From NCBI GenBank assembly GCA_015680685.1, contig MNCI01013895.1, positions 1,025,681-1,089,680 of the forward strand: a stretch of 64,000 bases of DNA, read 5' to 3'. A program made the translations under genes and the position numbers. Shown piece by piece: positions 23,625-34,570 of the stretch (position 1 is the stretch's first letter; each line of letters opens with the position of its first letter). Below the pieces are notes generated by a model. That model ran no database searches. It was not told the origin of the DNA and worked only from the letters and a program-made list of their open reading frames with translations. Source of the DNA: Gnetum montanum. Taxonomy: Eukaryota; Streptophyta; Gnetopsida; Gnetales; Gnetaceae.

Positions 23625-23900
23625 TATTCTTTTATGGAATTTCTTAAACTAACTTAGATAAACACCTTAGAGCTTTTAATAGAGGCTAATTTCACCTCTG
23701 ATTAGATATTTTCTCCAAATTTTCTAAGTAATTCCAATTGGTCAGAATGTTTTTATTGTAATAATGTTTTCTCATGGAATTCCTCAATCTAATCTAGATA
23801 AACACCTTAGAGCTTTTTACAAAGGCTAATTTTAGCTTTGATTAGATGTTTTCTTCAAATTTGCTAAGCAATTTCAATTCATCATAATGCTTTTGTTTTA
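23625..23900 (+). repeat. 140-bp tandem duplication
   Basis: The phrase 'tagataaacaccttagagctttt' occurs at about 23655 and 23795, with matching flanks (tttatggaattcctcaa before; gaggctaattttagcttt and attagatgttttctccaaat after). It is an imperfect two-copy tandem of about 140 bases directly upstream of the first exon seen in the second gene copy, so it probably lies in the upstream intron or leader. Confidence 0.7.
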
Positions 23901-23911
23901 TTTCATGTAGG

Positions 23912-26900
23912 ATTTTCTTAAAGCCCATCCTCATCATCGTGGAGCTGGTGAATATTTTATGCTACATTGATCATTACAATATCAATACACCTCTTCCTAA
24001 TATGCCTTTGGGGAAGCTATCACTATGGTTCTAGCCTAGGACAAGGGAGTTCCTTGCCTACATTCTACAAAACTTTAGTGTGATGTTATGGTCACACTTG
24101 TCTGTCAATTTGGTTGGGGCTATAGTGGAGTCTTTATTGGCTTAAGAATCTAACTTGATTTCTAGGTTTATCACTAATAAGCCATTAGCAGGAGGAGTGG
24201 TAGATGGTGTCAATCGACATTATGTCATAAAGTATGACAATACTTTGATGGTAGCTCATAGAGCCAACACATTATTCTAGAATCCACCTAATACCATGTA
24301 TCATTTGCAAGGGTAAGCATGGTTATTATAATGTTTTTATGCTTTTGTCTTAACTACCTTTTCTAAGTTCATTGGTTTTACAAACTTCTTGCAGCTACAA
24401 GATTAATGATCAAATCTTAACTATGGCTCAAATTTCTTTAAACGAATTCACCAAGAGTCCTTAGGTTCAACAATTAAGAGGGGACTTTTATGCATATGCT
24501 TTAAGGTTCAACCTTGTATACAAGAAGTGCAGGGATGATAGGAGAATGGACAACTATTGGGTAGATGCCAATAATTTCATGGATTAGATCCTTGCAAGTG
24601 GAACCTCCACACAAACCACATCAAAGAATAAGAAGAAAGGTAACATAAAGGCTATAGCTTCTAATGTTTCATGGTTATAAAAATTCTAATTGTTCTATTA
24701 CTTTGACTAGTTATCAAACTTTCTTATGTTGATGCTAAACTTTGGTTGTTGCTTTACAACACCTTCCACATTTGCTAATGTAACCATACCACTTTTAGGA
24801 ACATGTCCTAAGGATACCCTCATCCTAAAGTTTGGTGAGGTGATACTAGCATAGAAGTAATTGAGGGGACATGTGCCTAGATATGTTCAAGTAAACATCT
24901 AGTGTGTAAGTTTTCTTGATGTATTTATGGCACCTATCCCTTCCATCCATGCTGCTGAGATGTTGCATGTCATCAACTCCTTTGATGAGAAGGTTGGTCA
25001 TTTTTGCACCATCATCTAGGGTATGAAGGTTAACACGGATATTGATGTGGGCCTCTTTCATGACTTGTGTCCCTCCTAATAGGGAAAATATCCCAACAAG
25101 AATAGTGAAGGAATTAGGCCATCATGATGAAGTTTTGGAGTGGCTTGGTGCCAACATGGGCCATTCTGAAATTTCTATGGAGGGCCCCATGAACCCTAAT
25201 GCAAAGGAGTCATATAATTTGTTTAGGTCTCATGCATTTCCTAAACTATTATCACAAAAGAAGGTGATTGGCATAGTGTAGGGATGGACCTTTAAGAAGG
25301 TTCTAATGGATGGTACATAGTTTAACTAGGTAGCTACTTTAGTAGTTGGGCTTATGAAGGAGATCCTTAGAGTTTGTGCAGACACCTCTACAATAATCCA
25401 CATGCACTTTGCATTTTTTGCAGGTTATTTGGAGATGTAGAGTTTTTGGTGGTGTATAGGAATGGATGATGGTTTTCCTAAGACCAAAGCCAACTTTCTA
25501 AGCCTTATATAAAGCATATTTATCGAACGGTGCACGCTGAAAACCCACTAGAAGAGATGAATGATACATTATCCATTACCACTAAGGATGTTAATGTTAA
25601 GAAATTTGAGGATTCTAATAGCACAAATGATGAAGATCCTCTCACATTCCTAGCTAGCATCTTGGAGGCCAAGTGACTACATAGGAAGGTTGAAGGGACA
25701 ACTAGTCACATTCCTAGCTAGCATCTTGGAGGCCAAGTGACTACATAGGAAGGTTGAAGGGACAACTAGAGAGAAACTTCATAGGCCTATGCAGGAAGCA
25801 CCACCAGCATCAAACCAACTTTCCTTGAAGAAGCTTAAGTTTAAGCTTAGGCCATTGTATTAGGTAGTTACAAGTATGCTTTATTTAAGTTTGGCTATTT
25901 CATATTTTAAAGTTTATGACTACTTTATGATTTCATGTATTAACTAGTCTTCTATGTGCTATGGTTGTAGACAAACATTAGGCTATGGCAACCCAAGATA
26001 ACGTGGAGGCAAAACAAAGGCATGCATAAGAGGTGCTTTTAAAACAACCTATTGTTGAAGGGTTTTCCAATGGGATATAAATGATCTATATGCCTTGTTT
26101 GGTGAGGTAGTACTAGGTACATCCCCCATCATCATCCCTGAGGAGGAAGAGGAGGAGGAGCTAGGTATGCTTATTCCTTAATGTTTTCATTATATCTTAT
26201 AGTTTAATTTTGGTTTTCATCCTAATCATTTGATGATTATTATGCTTATAATAGTTCCTAAGCCATAAATGCAAACACATGTTCCTAAGTTTTGCATGAA
26301 ACCATGGGTGGAGACTCCAGACATGGTGGAGTGCATGCGTGGGATGGATAAGGACATCATCAACTAGTTGTAATAGGTTGTACCTAAGATAGGTAATAGC
26401 TTAGTTTTATGTGCTCTATGTCATAGGCTATGCTTGTGCTATGGCTATCTTAGGTTGTACATTATGCTTATGGTTGTATTTCATGCTTATGTAGTGCCTT
26501 CTATGGAGTGGGATCCCAGCAGAGACATGGAAATTAACTCCTTGCCTAAGCTTTCTCCCAATGCATCTAGTATACCCTTGAAGTTGTATGAGACTACTAC
26601 TAATCTAGCAATGTCATGTGAAAAAACTTTGTGGGAACTAGAGAGGTCAAATGAATCCCTATGGAAGGAAGTTATCATCTTAATGAAAAAATAATTAGAG
26701 ATCTCCAAGACCACGAGGCCTTTGTGGAGGTCCAAGTGACTAACTTAAGAGAATTCAAAATTAGGAAGATCATGTGGGCCCACTACTAGCATGTCATTCA
26801 GGACAAAGTAGCAATCCTATGGGAGAGGATGGAATAACATATGCAAATGGACCTCATCTCCTAGAAGGTTGAGGACTAGAAAGATCATTGTGCTTTGGTC

Positions 26901-27461
26901 CTAGAATGGGGTAAGAAACAAAAGGCCCACAAGTGATAGTACAAGGTGGATCATGGGGCCTACCTTAAGTGGCTCAAGGAGGAGTCAATTAAACATCACA
27001 AGAGAGAGTTGTTCATCTAGGGGATCTAGGCAGAGAGTGCTTATTAGCTTTTTGAAAGTACTCTTATGATGAAGCAATCCCATACTACTTGGATTACCAT
27101 CACTATAGACAATACTTCTACTACCACTATTACATAGAAGCCACCTACTTGGACTACAATAGACAAGACTAGCATCCTTTTTGACTTTGATCTTGGAGAT
27201 GATGATTACGTTAACATGATCAAGGACAAAATCCTACATCATTTGAAGGAAGTCCTTCCACTTCCATTCCTAGAAGGAATGTAGCTAAAATCTCCATAAG
27301 TTTGATATATTTTATGTTTTAGTTTTTGTTTTAAGTCATGGTTTTGGCTACGAGTTGCTAACTAGCTATATATTGTTGCATTTTAGGCCTTAGGAAACAT
27401 CAGTGGCCCTAGTAGTAAAGGTAGGAATGATCCACCACTTCCTCCTATGAATACCACTTAA
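23912..27461 (+). pseudogene. Intron-bearing gene with degenerate FCP1/NIF-like domain, copy 2 (antisense to gag-pro)
   Basis: The first exon seen follows the acceptor TTTCATGTAG ending at 23911. Introns visible by comparison with copy 1: 24313-24394 (GTAAGC...TTGCAG), about 25864-25970, 26165-26254, 26393-26494 and about 27299-27386. The last exon ends in a proline-rich tail (NDPPLPPMNTT) and stop 27459-27461. The first exon contains REFLAYILQNFSVMLWSH (24040-24098) and NTLMVAHRANTLF, then NPPNTMY near 24290. In FCP1/NIF phosphatases the corresponding blocks are REFLxxLxxxFxVxxWSS and NTLLxDDSPxKxxxNPPHT. The aspartates are replaced: VAHRA stands where DDSP is expected, and IIVELVN stands where the DxDG/DLNG motif I is expected. 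A later conserved block reads DFDLGDDDYVNMIKDKIL. Stops are scattered. What the protein does is unknown; a catalytically dead phosphatase-like binding role is speculation. Confidence 0.6.
25642..25770 (+). repeat. Exact 64-bp tandem duplication inside gene copy 2
   Basis: The segment beginning 'cacattcctagctagcatc' at 25643 is repeated exactly at 25707. The period of 64 is not a multiple of three, so it shifts the reading frame of the exon it lies in. Perfect identity in a region otherwise heavily mutated points to a recent event or an assembly artefact. Confidence 0.9.
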
Positions 27462-27779
27462 CAGTCTCTATCACCTTAACTTATTGGCTATTTGTCTTTA
27501 TTTTCATGTTGATGGCTATGATTAGCGAACACTATGTTTTAGATGAGTATTTTTTTTTTGATATTTTTGCCATAAAATGTGGCCATGGCTATGTATGTTA
27601 TGGACACTTTAACTATAAATTTAAATTTTGATTTTATTTTTGGCTATATCTATAGTTGTAGTAAACGTTCTAAATGTTACAAACATTGAGAATGACTATG
27701 TTGACATTTTGGCCATAACATTAAATGACTAATCAATGTGATAATAGGCTAAATAAAAAGAAGTATAATAATAAACATA

Positions 27780-27962
27780 ATGTTTGCTAGTTTTAGGCCA
27801 TAATAGGCATATGTTATATTATGTTGTCAGTTTAAGGCCATAATGCCAATTTAAAGTCTTAGCAAATTGCAACACCATTTTAGAGTCTTAGCAAACTATA
27901 ATTTTGCCATTTAGGTCATAGCAAGCCATGTTGAAAAAGAACTATATATATATATATATATA
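27780..27962. repeat. Minisatellite between convergent genes, unit 2, plus (TA)n
   Basis: Five imperfect copies of 'gccagtttaaggccataatg' occur at 27780-27935, the counterpart of 9.70-9.96 kb. A run of ten TA dinucleotides follows at 27943-27962. Confidence 0.75.
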
Positions 27963-28269
27963 AGGCTTTTGATATAAAAAAGAAAGGCTATAATAAATAA
28001 GTAAAAAATGCAAATGATCTTAGGCTATGTGCATAAAGAATAAAATAAAAATGCATGAAAGAGTATAACAAATTGAAAAAGAAAGGTTAGGCTATATGGC
28101 TATTTGTGTATCTAGTTATAAGGGCATAGAATGGAGAAGGTTAAGGTGAACTTCACTTGTGCAAATTTTTCTTAATATTTGTAAGACTAGGAAATGAGTA
28201 AGGCCTATTCTGCATAAGCTTATATTTGCCATTCCCTTCTCTTATGATGTTAAAAGGGAGTTCATCCCA

Positions 28270-31200
28270 TAATGCATCTCATTGCTATCATTGTCATTAT
28301 TGGATTTTTTTCTCTCTTTCAAGCTCTTGGATTTCATGACTAGGAGGTTCTTTTTGAAGCTCCACTTTAGACCCCTACTCTATGTTCACATTGTTGATAG
28401 CCAAGGAAACCGCGTTGTCACCATGAATGATGATTTCACCTCCCTTGTAAGGAAGGTAAATCTCTTGATGGATGGAAGAGGACATGACTCATAATTAAGC
28501 AAACATAGGCCTTCCTAGGATTAGGTTGAATCTTGGTGTCTCCTCCACCACCAAGAAATTGTAGTTGTGGGGAATTACTCCCTACTACAAAATCCAAGGA
28601 GATGGACCCCTTGATTTGTTGAAGGACTTAAGAGCAGCGATGGTTGTAGGTTATATTTTCTTAGTTAGTCCTAAGCATTCAAAAATGGTACATGGGATGG
28701 CATTGGTTATAACTTCATCATCAACATGCACCATACGCACTTTAAAATTCCCTATGTGTATGGTTATGAATAGAGGAATTATAGTTACTTCCCCATTTTA
28801 TGAATTGTCTTTGATTTTGCTATCACAAAATACTAGGGGTTTTGACTTCTCCTCTCCTGGTGAGGGAGGAATCATCACTACATGGATGGATCCTTCATTG
28901 TTGGGGATGTTCTCACTAATAGGGATAAAAGTCAACATTTTGACTAGTGCCTCATGATGTCTGGTGGAAGCCATGATTAGGTCATATAAGCTTAGAGTTG
29001 TATTCTTCTTCTTGAGGGATTACTTAACTTGGTCCATTACACTAAGGGAGTTTTTATTGTTGGTCATGGGCTTGTCACCCTAGTTTTGCTTTACTTTCTC
29101 CATGCATCCCAAAATGTGAATTTTAGCTTTAGGTTGTGGTTGTTGGGGTTTTTCCTTGTTGTTTTGGTTGTGGGAATTTTGGTCCTCTTGTGGCTTGTTG
29201 TTTGAAGAGGACTGGATAGGGGAGGTCATGGGTATAGCTGAAATGGGAGTGGGCTTTGATGGGTCCACTTCCTTTCATGCCTCCATCTGCTTATCACCCT
29301 TGTCACTAGGCTTTTTCTTATGCTTCTTCCTTTGTTTGGCCAAATTTTTTGGTTGTCAACTATTGGTTGTGAGGAAGGGGCAGTAGCATCAGCCATCATA
29401 GGTGATTATTGTGTAGTTGGTTGGGCTATAGCCAATTGGTTTATATGAGGCTAAGACACCCTAATGGTAAAAGGATCCCTCGAAGGCACTCATAATGGTA
29501 CTCTTATGATGAAGAAGGATCTTGAGTTGATGAAGGCTAAAGAAGCCCTTTCATCAAAAGGGGGTACTTGGATCATGAATGGTTCTTCTGAAGATTTCCA
29601 ATCCTCATCAATGTTTAATGTTGAAATGATGTATGGCCTATCATTAACATTCCATGAGTTCTTGTAGACCCACATCAACTAATTTTGTAATCAAATTAGG
29701 TTGGAATCATCTAAGACAACCTCCTCCCTCTCTATCATCCTAAGCATGTCATCCCTCAATGTGAGGAAAAAGTCTATGTCATGACTAGGTAGCTGGTGAT
29801 AATGGTAGAAATGGTCTAACTTGAAGTACTTAGGTAATTGAGGGTCATCTTTCATTACTCTAATGGGGTCTTTGGCTATTTCATAGAGTTTATCATGCTT
29901 ATTTTAGGAAGCTTCAAATGTTTGTTTGTTTCAAATACATCCACCTTTCAGAAGTTGGTCTAACAATTTATATGATTTTAAAGGTAAGGCAATGTATTTA
30001 GACCTATTCATCCTTCCAAAGTTGTGTCTAGCTATTGTCGATGCTATGGCCCTAGAGGTTTATGGTTAGTTATTGTGATCATTAGTGGGGACCTTAGGTG
30101 GGTTGGCCCTTGGCCCTTGGTTCATGATCCTTATTTCTCTAGTAAAAGTTGCTATAGTTGTATTGTTTTGTTTATTTTTCTCTTTGTCTCTTCATGTATG
30201 TTGATTTTCATATGCTTTGTAGGCTAGATCGTGCTTGGCCTTCGCAACATCTTCTATATTTTTAGTTTGAAAAAAGGTTTGGCTGAGGGACCATGAATCA
30301 AGGTAGTATAGCTTGGACTTGATGAAGTCATTAATTACTTCCTTAAATATGGCCAATAGGTGGGCCTTAGCTATAAGCTTTGGTATTTCATTCAACAATT
30401 CATTCCACCACTAAATGAATTTCTGCATGGGTTTTAGGGGTCCTTGATTGACCTTCATAAGTTTCTCAAGCATTTTGTTAGGCTTCAAGTTATACTTGAA
30501 CTAGTCAAAAAACTAAGCAATCATGTCCTCTAGAGAAGATATGGATCCCATTCAAAGACATAGGGAAAATCCCCATGATGGTATGAGTCCATGGTTGTAA
30601 GAGTAAGCATTTGGATTGAAAGGTGATGAGGTGAGCATTAGGATTACCTTCTCAATTGTATTTGCTAAACTAAGGAATAGGAACACCATGAAGAAGTGTT
30701 AAGGTTGGGACCATAAGATTAATGAGATCATCCTAGTAGAAGTTCATAATCTTAACAGTTTGTAACGTAGAGGCTTTAAGCCTTTTCAACTCCTCTATTA
30801 GGTCCTAGATCATTTGGAAGGCTTGATATAAGTCCTTTGGTGGTCCTATTGGTTGCACAGTTTGAACATAAGGCTATGGTATTTATTGTGAGGCTTGTGG
30901 CCTTGCTATGGGTTACATGATAGAAGGAAGCAATTGTGTTATGTTTGTGGTCTGTGGTCTGTGGTCTAAATAAAGAAAAGCATGTTTGTGTTAGTACTTG
31001 ATGCACAAATGGGAAAAATGGGGTGTGTGACTTTTGAATTGCTTAGGATTCCATGGTTGATCCACATGGGTAGCTAATGGATTTGTGGTCGTAAAAACCA
31101 CCATTGATGGCTGCACAGATTGAGGCCATGTGGCAAATGACATAAATGGGTTATGGATCATAATTTGTGGCATCAATTAAGTATGATGGATGGATATTAT

Positions 31201-31760
31201 TGGTGTGGGGTCAGCCATGGTAGGGTAGGAGGGAGTGGAAGATGGTAGCATCATGCCCATGAAGCAGACAAAGGAATGAGGGAAAGGCTCGGTGGCCTTG
31301 GGGATTGCTTATTAGAATAATCCCCTCAAGATGTTTTTGGGCTCAAATTTTAGCCTAAATTCATTCTCCTCTTCCTATTTTTCCTCGAAGCTATGTTTTT
31401 CATCCTCTTCCTCCATCTTAATCAATTAGGCTAGTATACCCACATAGATATCATATAGAGGTATTTGGTCATAGGGGGAAGGAATGTACTCCTTACCATT
31501 ATGGTGGATAAGTTTGAACTTCCTTTTGGCTTCTGCTTTTAGACATGGAATTAGCATGCTAGCCTATATTTTGGCATAAATGAAGCTATATCAATCTTCA
31601 TTTATGGCTATAAAATCAGGAATTTTCCCTTTGATCCTTAAAGATTGCCTACATTTGATGATAGTAAAGTCTTTGGGATCATAGACCCTCATGGCTTGTT
31701 AGCTAGGACCTTCACCAATGAAGGTGAGGGGCAACTTGGTAGATTGTTGGAAAGACATGG
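28270..31760 (-). pseudogene. Gag-protease remnant of a Tat-type element, unit 2 (Gag N-terminus preserved)
   Basis: The minus strand opens with ATG at 31760 (MSFQQSTKLPLTFIGEG) after an AT-rich leader. The reading then passes, with breaks, through a Gag body (about 30.2-30.8 kb) matching unit 1 at 12.3-12.9 kb, a proline- and asparagine-rich linker (29268-29080), and a retropepsin-like part. There VDDEVITNAI (about 28735-28705) stands for VDDGAAMN of unit 1, and LILGRPMF (about 28525-28500) keeps the ILGRP motif of retropepsins. The acidic-to-glycine step at the active site (G replaced by E) would inactivate it. As in unit 1, no pol follows; a minisatellite and the oppositely directed spliced gene do. 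It is longer at the 5' end than unit 1, which has lost that part. Confidence 0.7.
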
Positions 31761-34570
31761 CTATAGTCTTAAGAATGGCTTAAAATAGGCTATAATTCAA
31801 AAAATAAAAGTAAATTCTCATAAATGTAATTCCAAAACTTTTAAAGAAAACAAAAATGGCCAATAATAAAGTACTTACTATATTTAGTAATTGGGCGGTA
31901 AGGGCAGTTACCCCTTTACCAAAAATGGAAAATTGGAAATGTTGATGTTCAGCACCCTCTATGTTGACCTTCTAGCTACCTCTACACTAGGTATGGTAGG
32001 GGGGGAGAGGGGAAAGAAGGGGGATGATATAATGAAAATCTCACACCTTATTATTTCAACGTTAGAGAGAAGGAGGAAAGTTTGAAAGCCAAAATGGAAA
32101 GCTGGCAGTTTCCAAAGACAGTTTTGGTAGGTTGCAAACTTTTATCACAAAGGAAGAAAAGGTAGGTTTGATTGGTATGGAAACCAACTTTATTTTTGTG
32201 GAAAAAATGTGGCAACAAAAAGTTAAATGGTTGTTAAGGCTTGTATGCTACTTTTGTTTTGAAAATTCATAGCAAATGTTGTAAAATTTTAGCACCCAAA
32301 CCACCTACAACTTCCATGCTAGGATTTCTGTTGTAAGGGGGAAGGGGCAACATTGATCTTTTGGGAGTTTTGGCTGCAAAAAAATTAGAAAATGACTTTC
32401 AATTTGCAATGTTTTCAATGAAAGAAAAGTAGATCTAGTCATTAAGCTATTAACAAACCTCATCCATCTAGCCTTCAATTGCCTCCACACTAGGTATGCT
32501 AAAGGGGGGAAAGAAGGGGAGTGAGATGATGAAAATCTCACAACTCCTATCTCAATGGTGATGAGGGAGAAGGTTGACATCAAAGTGGAAAGTTGGTGTT
32601 TTTCCACTAAAATTGGTTTTAGCTAGCTACCAATTTTCTCAACTTGGAAAAATGGAGGGGGGGGGGGGGGGGGTGTTGCATGAAGCCAACTTATAGAAGA
32701 GTTCAACCACTTACTTTAGAAATTGGAGAATAAAATATTGGCAATAAAAAGGAAAAATAGAAAGGGAGAGATATCAACACTAGATTTGGGCTCTAAAATT
32801 CATAGCAAGTGCTATGAAAAGCCAACACCCAACCACTTGCAACTTCCACATTGTAGTTTTGTTCATAGGGGAAGGGGGGAAAGATCAACATTGATTCTTA
32901 AAAGGTTTTGGCTTCAAAAAACTAAATTTATTGCTAAGAGATAATGTTGGTAATATGGCTAATAGATTTTGGCATAGAAATTGGCCAAAGGACCTCCTTC
33001 TAATGCCAAGAAAACTATTGTGATCAGAAAAATTGATTATTGGAATAAAGGTTGATGGATCTGGTGCATAGCAGTTCTTAATCGATGAATCCCTAGGGTC
33101 TTCATGAAAAATGGAATTTAGGGTGTTCTAGCCAGTTTAAGAGATCAACCAAGGACTTACGAAGTGCAAAATGTGGTAATAAGAAGAATAAAATGCTAAA
33201 ATTAATAATAGATCTGAATAATGCATAGAAAATAAACAAATATATCTTGCACATAAAACATAAAAATTAAAACTTTATTAAGCAAAAATAAAGAATAAGT
33301 TAGAGAAAAGTGTACAAATGGTGCCTGAATGGGTAGAAAGGGGATTCACTTGGATGGAGGTTTAGGATCTGTTGAAGTTGATGAAGTCAACTTCATGATC
33401 TAGATGTCCAACCATTCCTAATGATATCAAACCTTTGGTGCTACAATCTTAGATCTACAACATTGCCTATGGTGAAGGTTGAGAAGTGTGAAAAATATAA
33501 GCTACCCAAATGCTTTATGCTGGGAGTTAGAAATCCCAGGAGTGCAGCATGGAGATTGAAAATTCACAAATCCTAAAGGAGGCTACAATGTCACAAGGTC
33601 ATAGGGTTTTCACACTGGGTTCAAGAGATACAAGTGTGAAAACTTATAAAAAACTCTTAAGTGCTTGAGGATTTCCAAGTGTATAACTGTGAATAATTTG
33701 TATGCAAAAGTGTATGTATGCCAAAATTTGTTGAACTATGTCAAAAAATTTCTCAATTATCTCAAGTTTGTGGAACGTATAAATGGTGTTGGAGGTTGGG
33801 TTTTATAAGTCTTAGGCCATGAATGGGGCTGAAAAATGGCTATTATTTGGCTATAATTTGGTTTCCAAATTGCTACAAATTTTTGCCTTGTTCAAGTAAG
33901 ATGGATGCCCAAATTTGAGGGGTTACTATATATAGTAAGTGCCTTCCCCCATGGTCATTCTATTTACTATAAATAGTAATGGGGGTACACTTTCCATGCT
34001 AGAGATGAATCTTCCATGTTGAGCTCTCCACCATGCTTGCTAAAGTGGCTAGTTAGTGTTGGAATGCATGAAGTGTTGAAATTTGGCTATTGTGGCTTCC
34101 ACGTTGGGGGTGAAGCCTCCACATTGGAGGGAAACTTCCATGCTGAGGGAGGAAGGTTTTAGGTTGAGCTTGTAATCTTCATGCTGGGGGGAAAGTTTCC
34201 AAGCTGAGGGAAAACCCTCCATCTCTTCATGTTGGGGGAATACGTGAGATTTATCCCCTGTAGGTGTTTCCAGCATAGAAAAATGTATGCCCCCCATAAG
34301 ACCCATTGAATTTCCCTTTTTAACATTCCAAAAGGTATTTTTAACATCCGCCTACCTCCCTAGATCCCAAATATAGACAATAGGTAACTTTTAACACTTG
34401 GGAAATGAGGTTTTGACCACTTATGAGGCATCAAAAGTATAGGATATGTGAGATTGTCCTTCGTGGGTTACAATCTTTACATTTACAATGAATTTTTTCC
34501 TTGGGTTTCATAGGGTGAAAGCTACATGATGAAAATTGGCTATAACATGCAAATTTTTGTGGTATTTTAG
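31761..34570 (-). repeat. LTR-like block H, minus orientation, upstream of gag unit 2
   Basis: On the minus strand this precedes the gag ATG at 31760. It holds the block-H theme in inverted orientation relative to 18.3-22 kb ('ccctccctcagcatggaag' and similar), especially at 32280-32560, 32830-32890 and 33990-34250. The outer part, 34240-34570, matches 13800-14100 in direct orientation. A run of 17 G's is at 32657-32673. Two palindromes, ttactatatatagtaa (33923-33938) and ttactataaatagtaa (33964-33979), carry TATA-like cores and may mark the promoter. No clean primer-binding site was found next to it. Confidence 0.5.
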
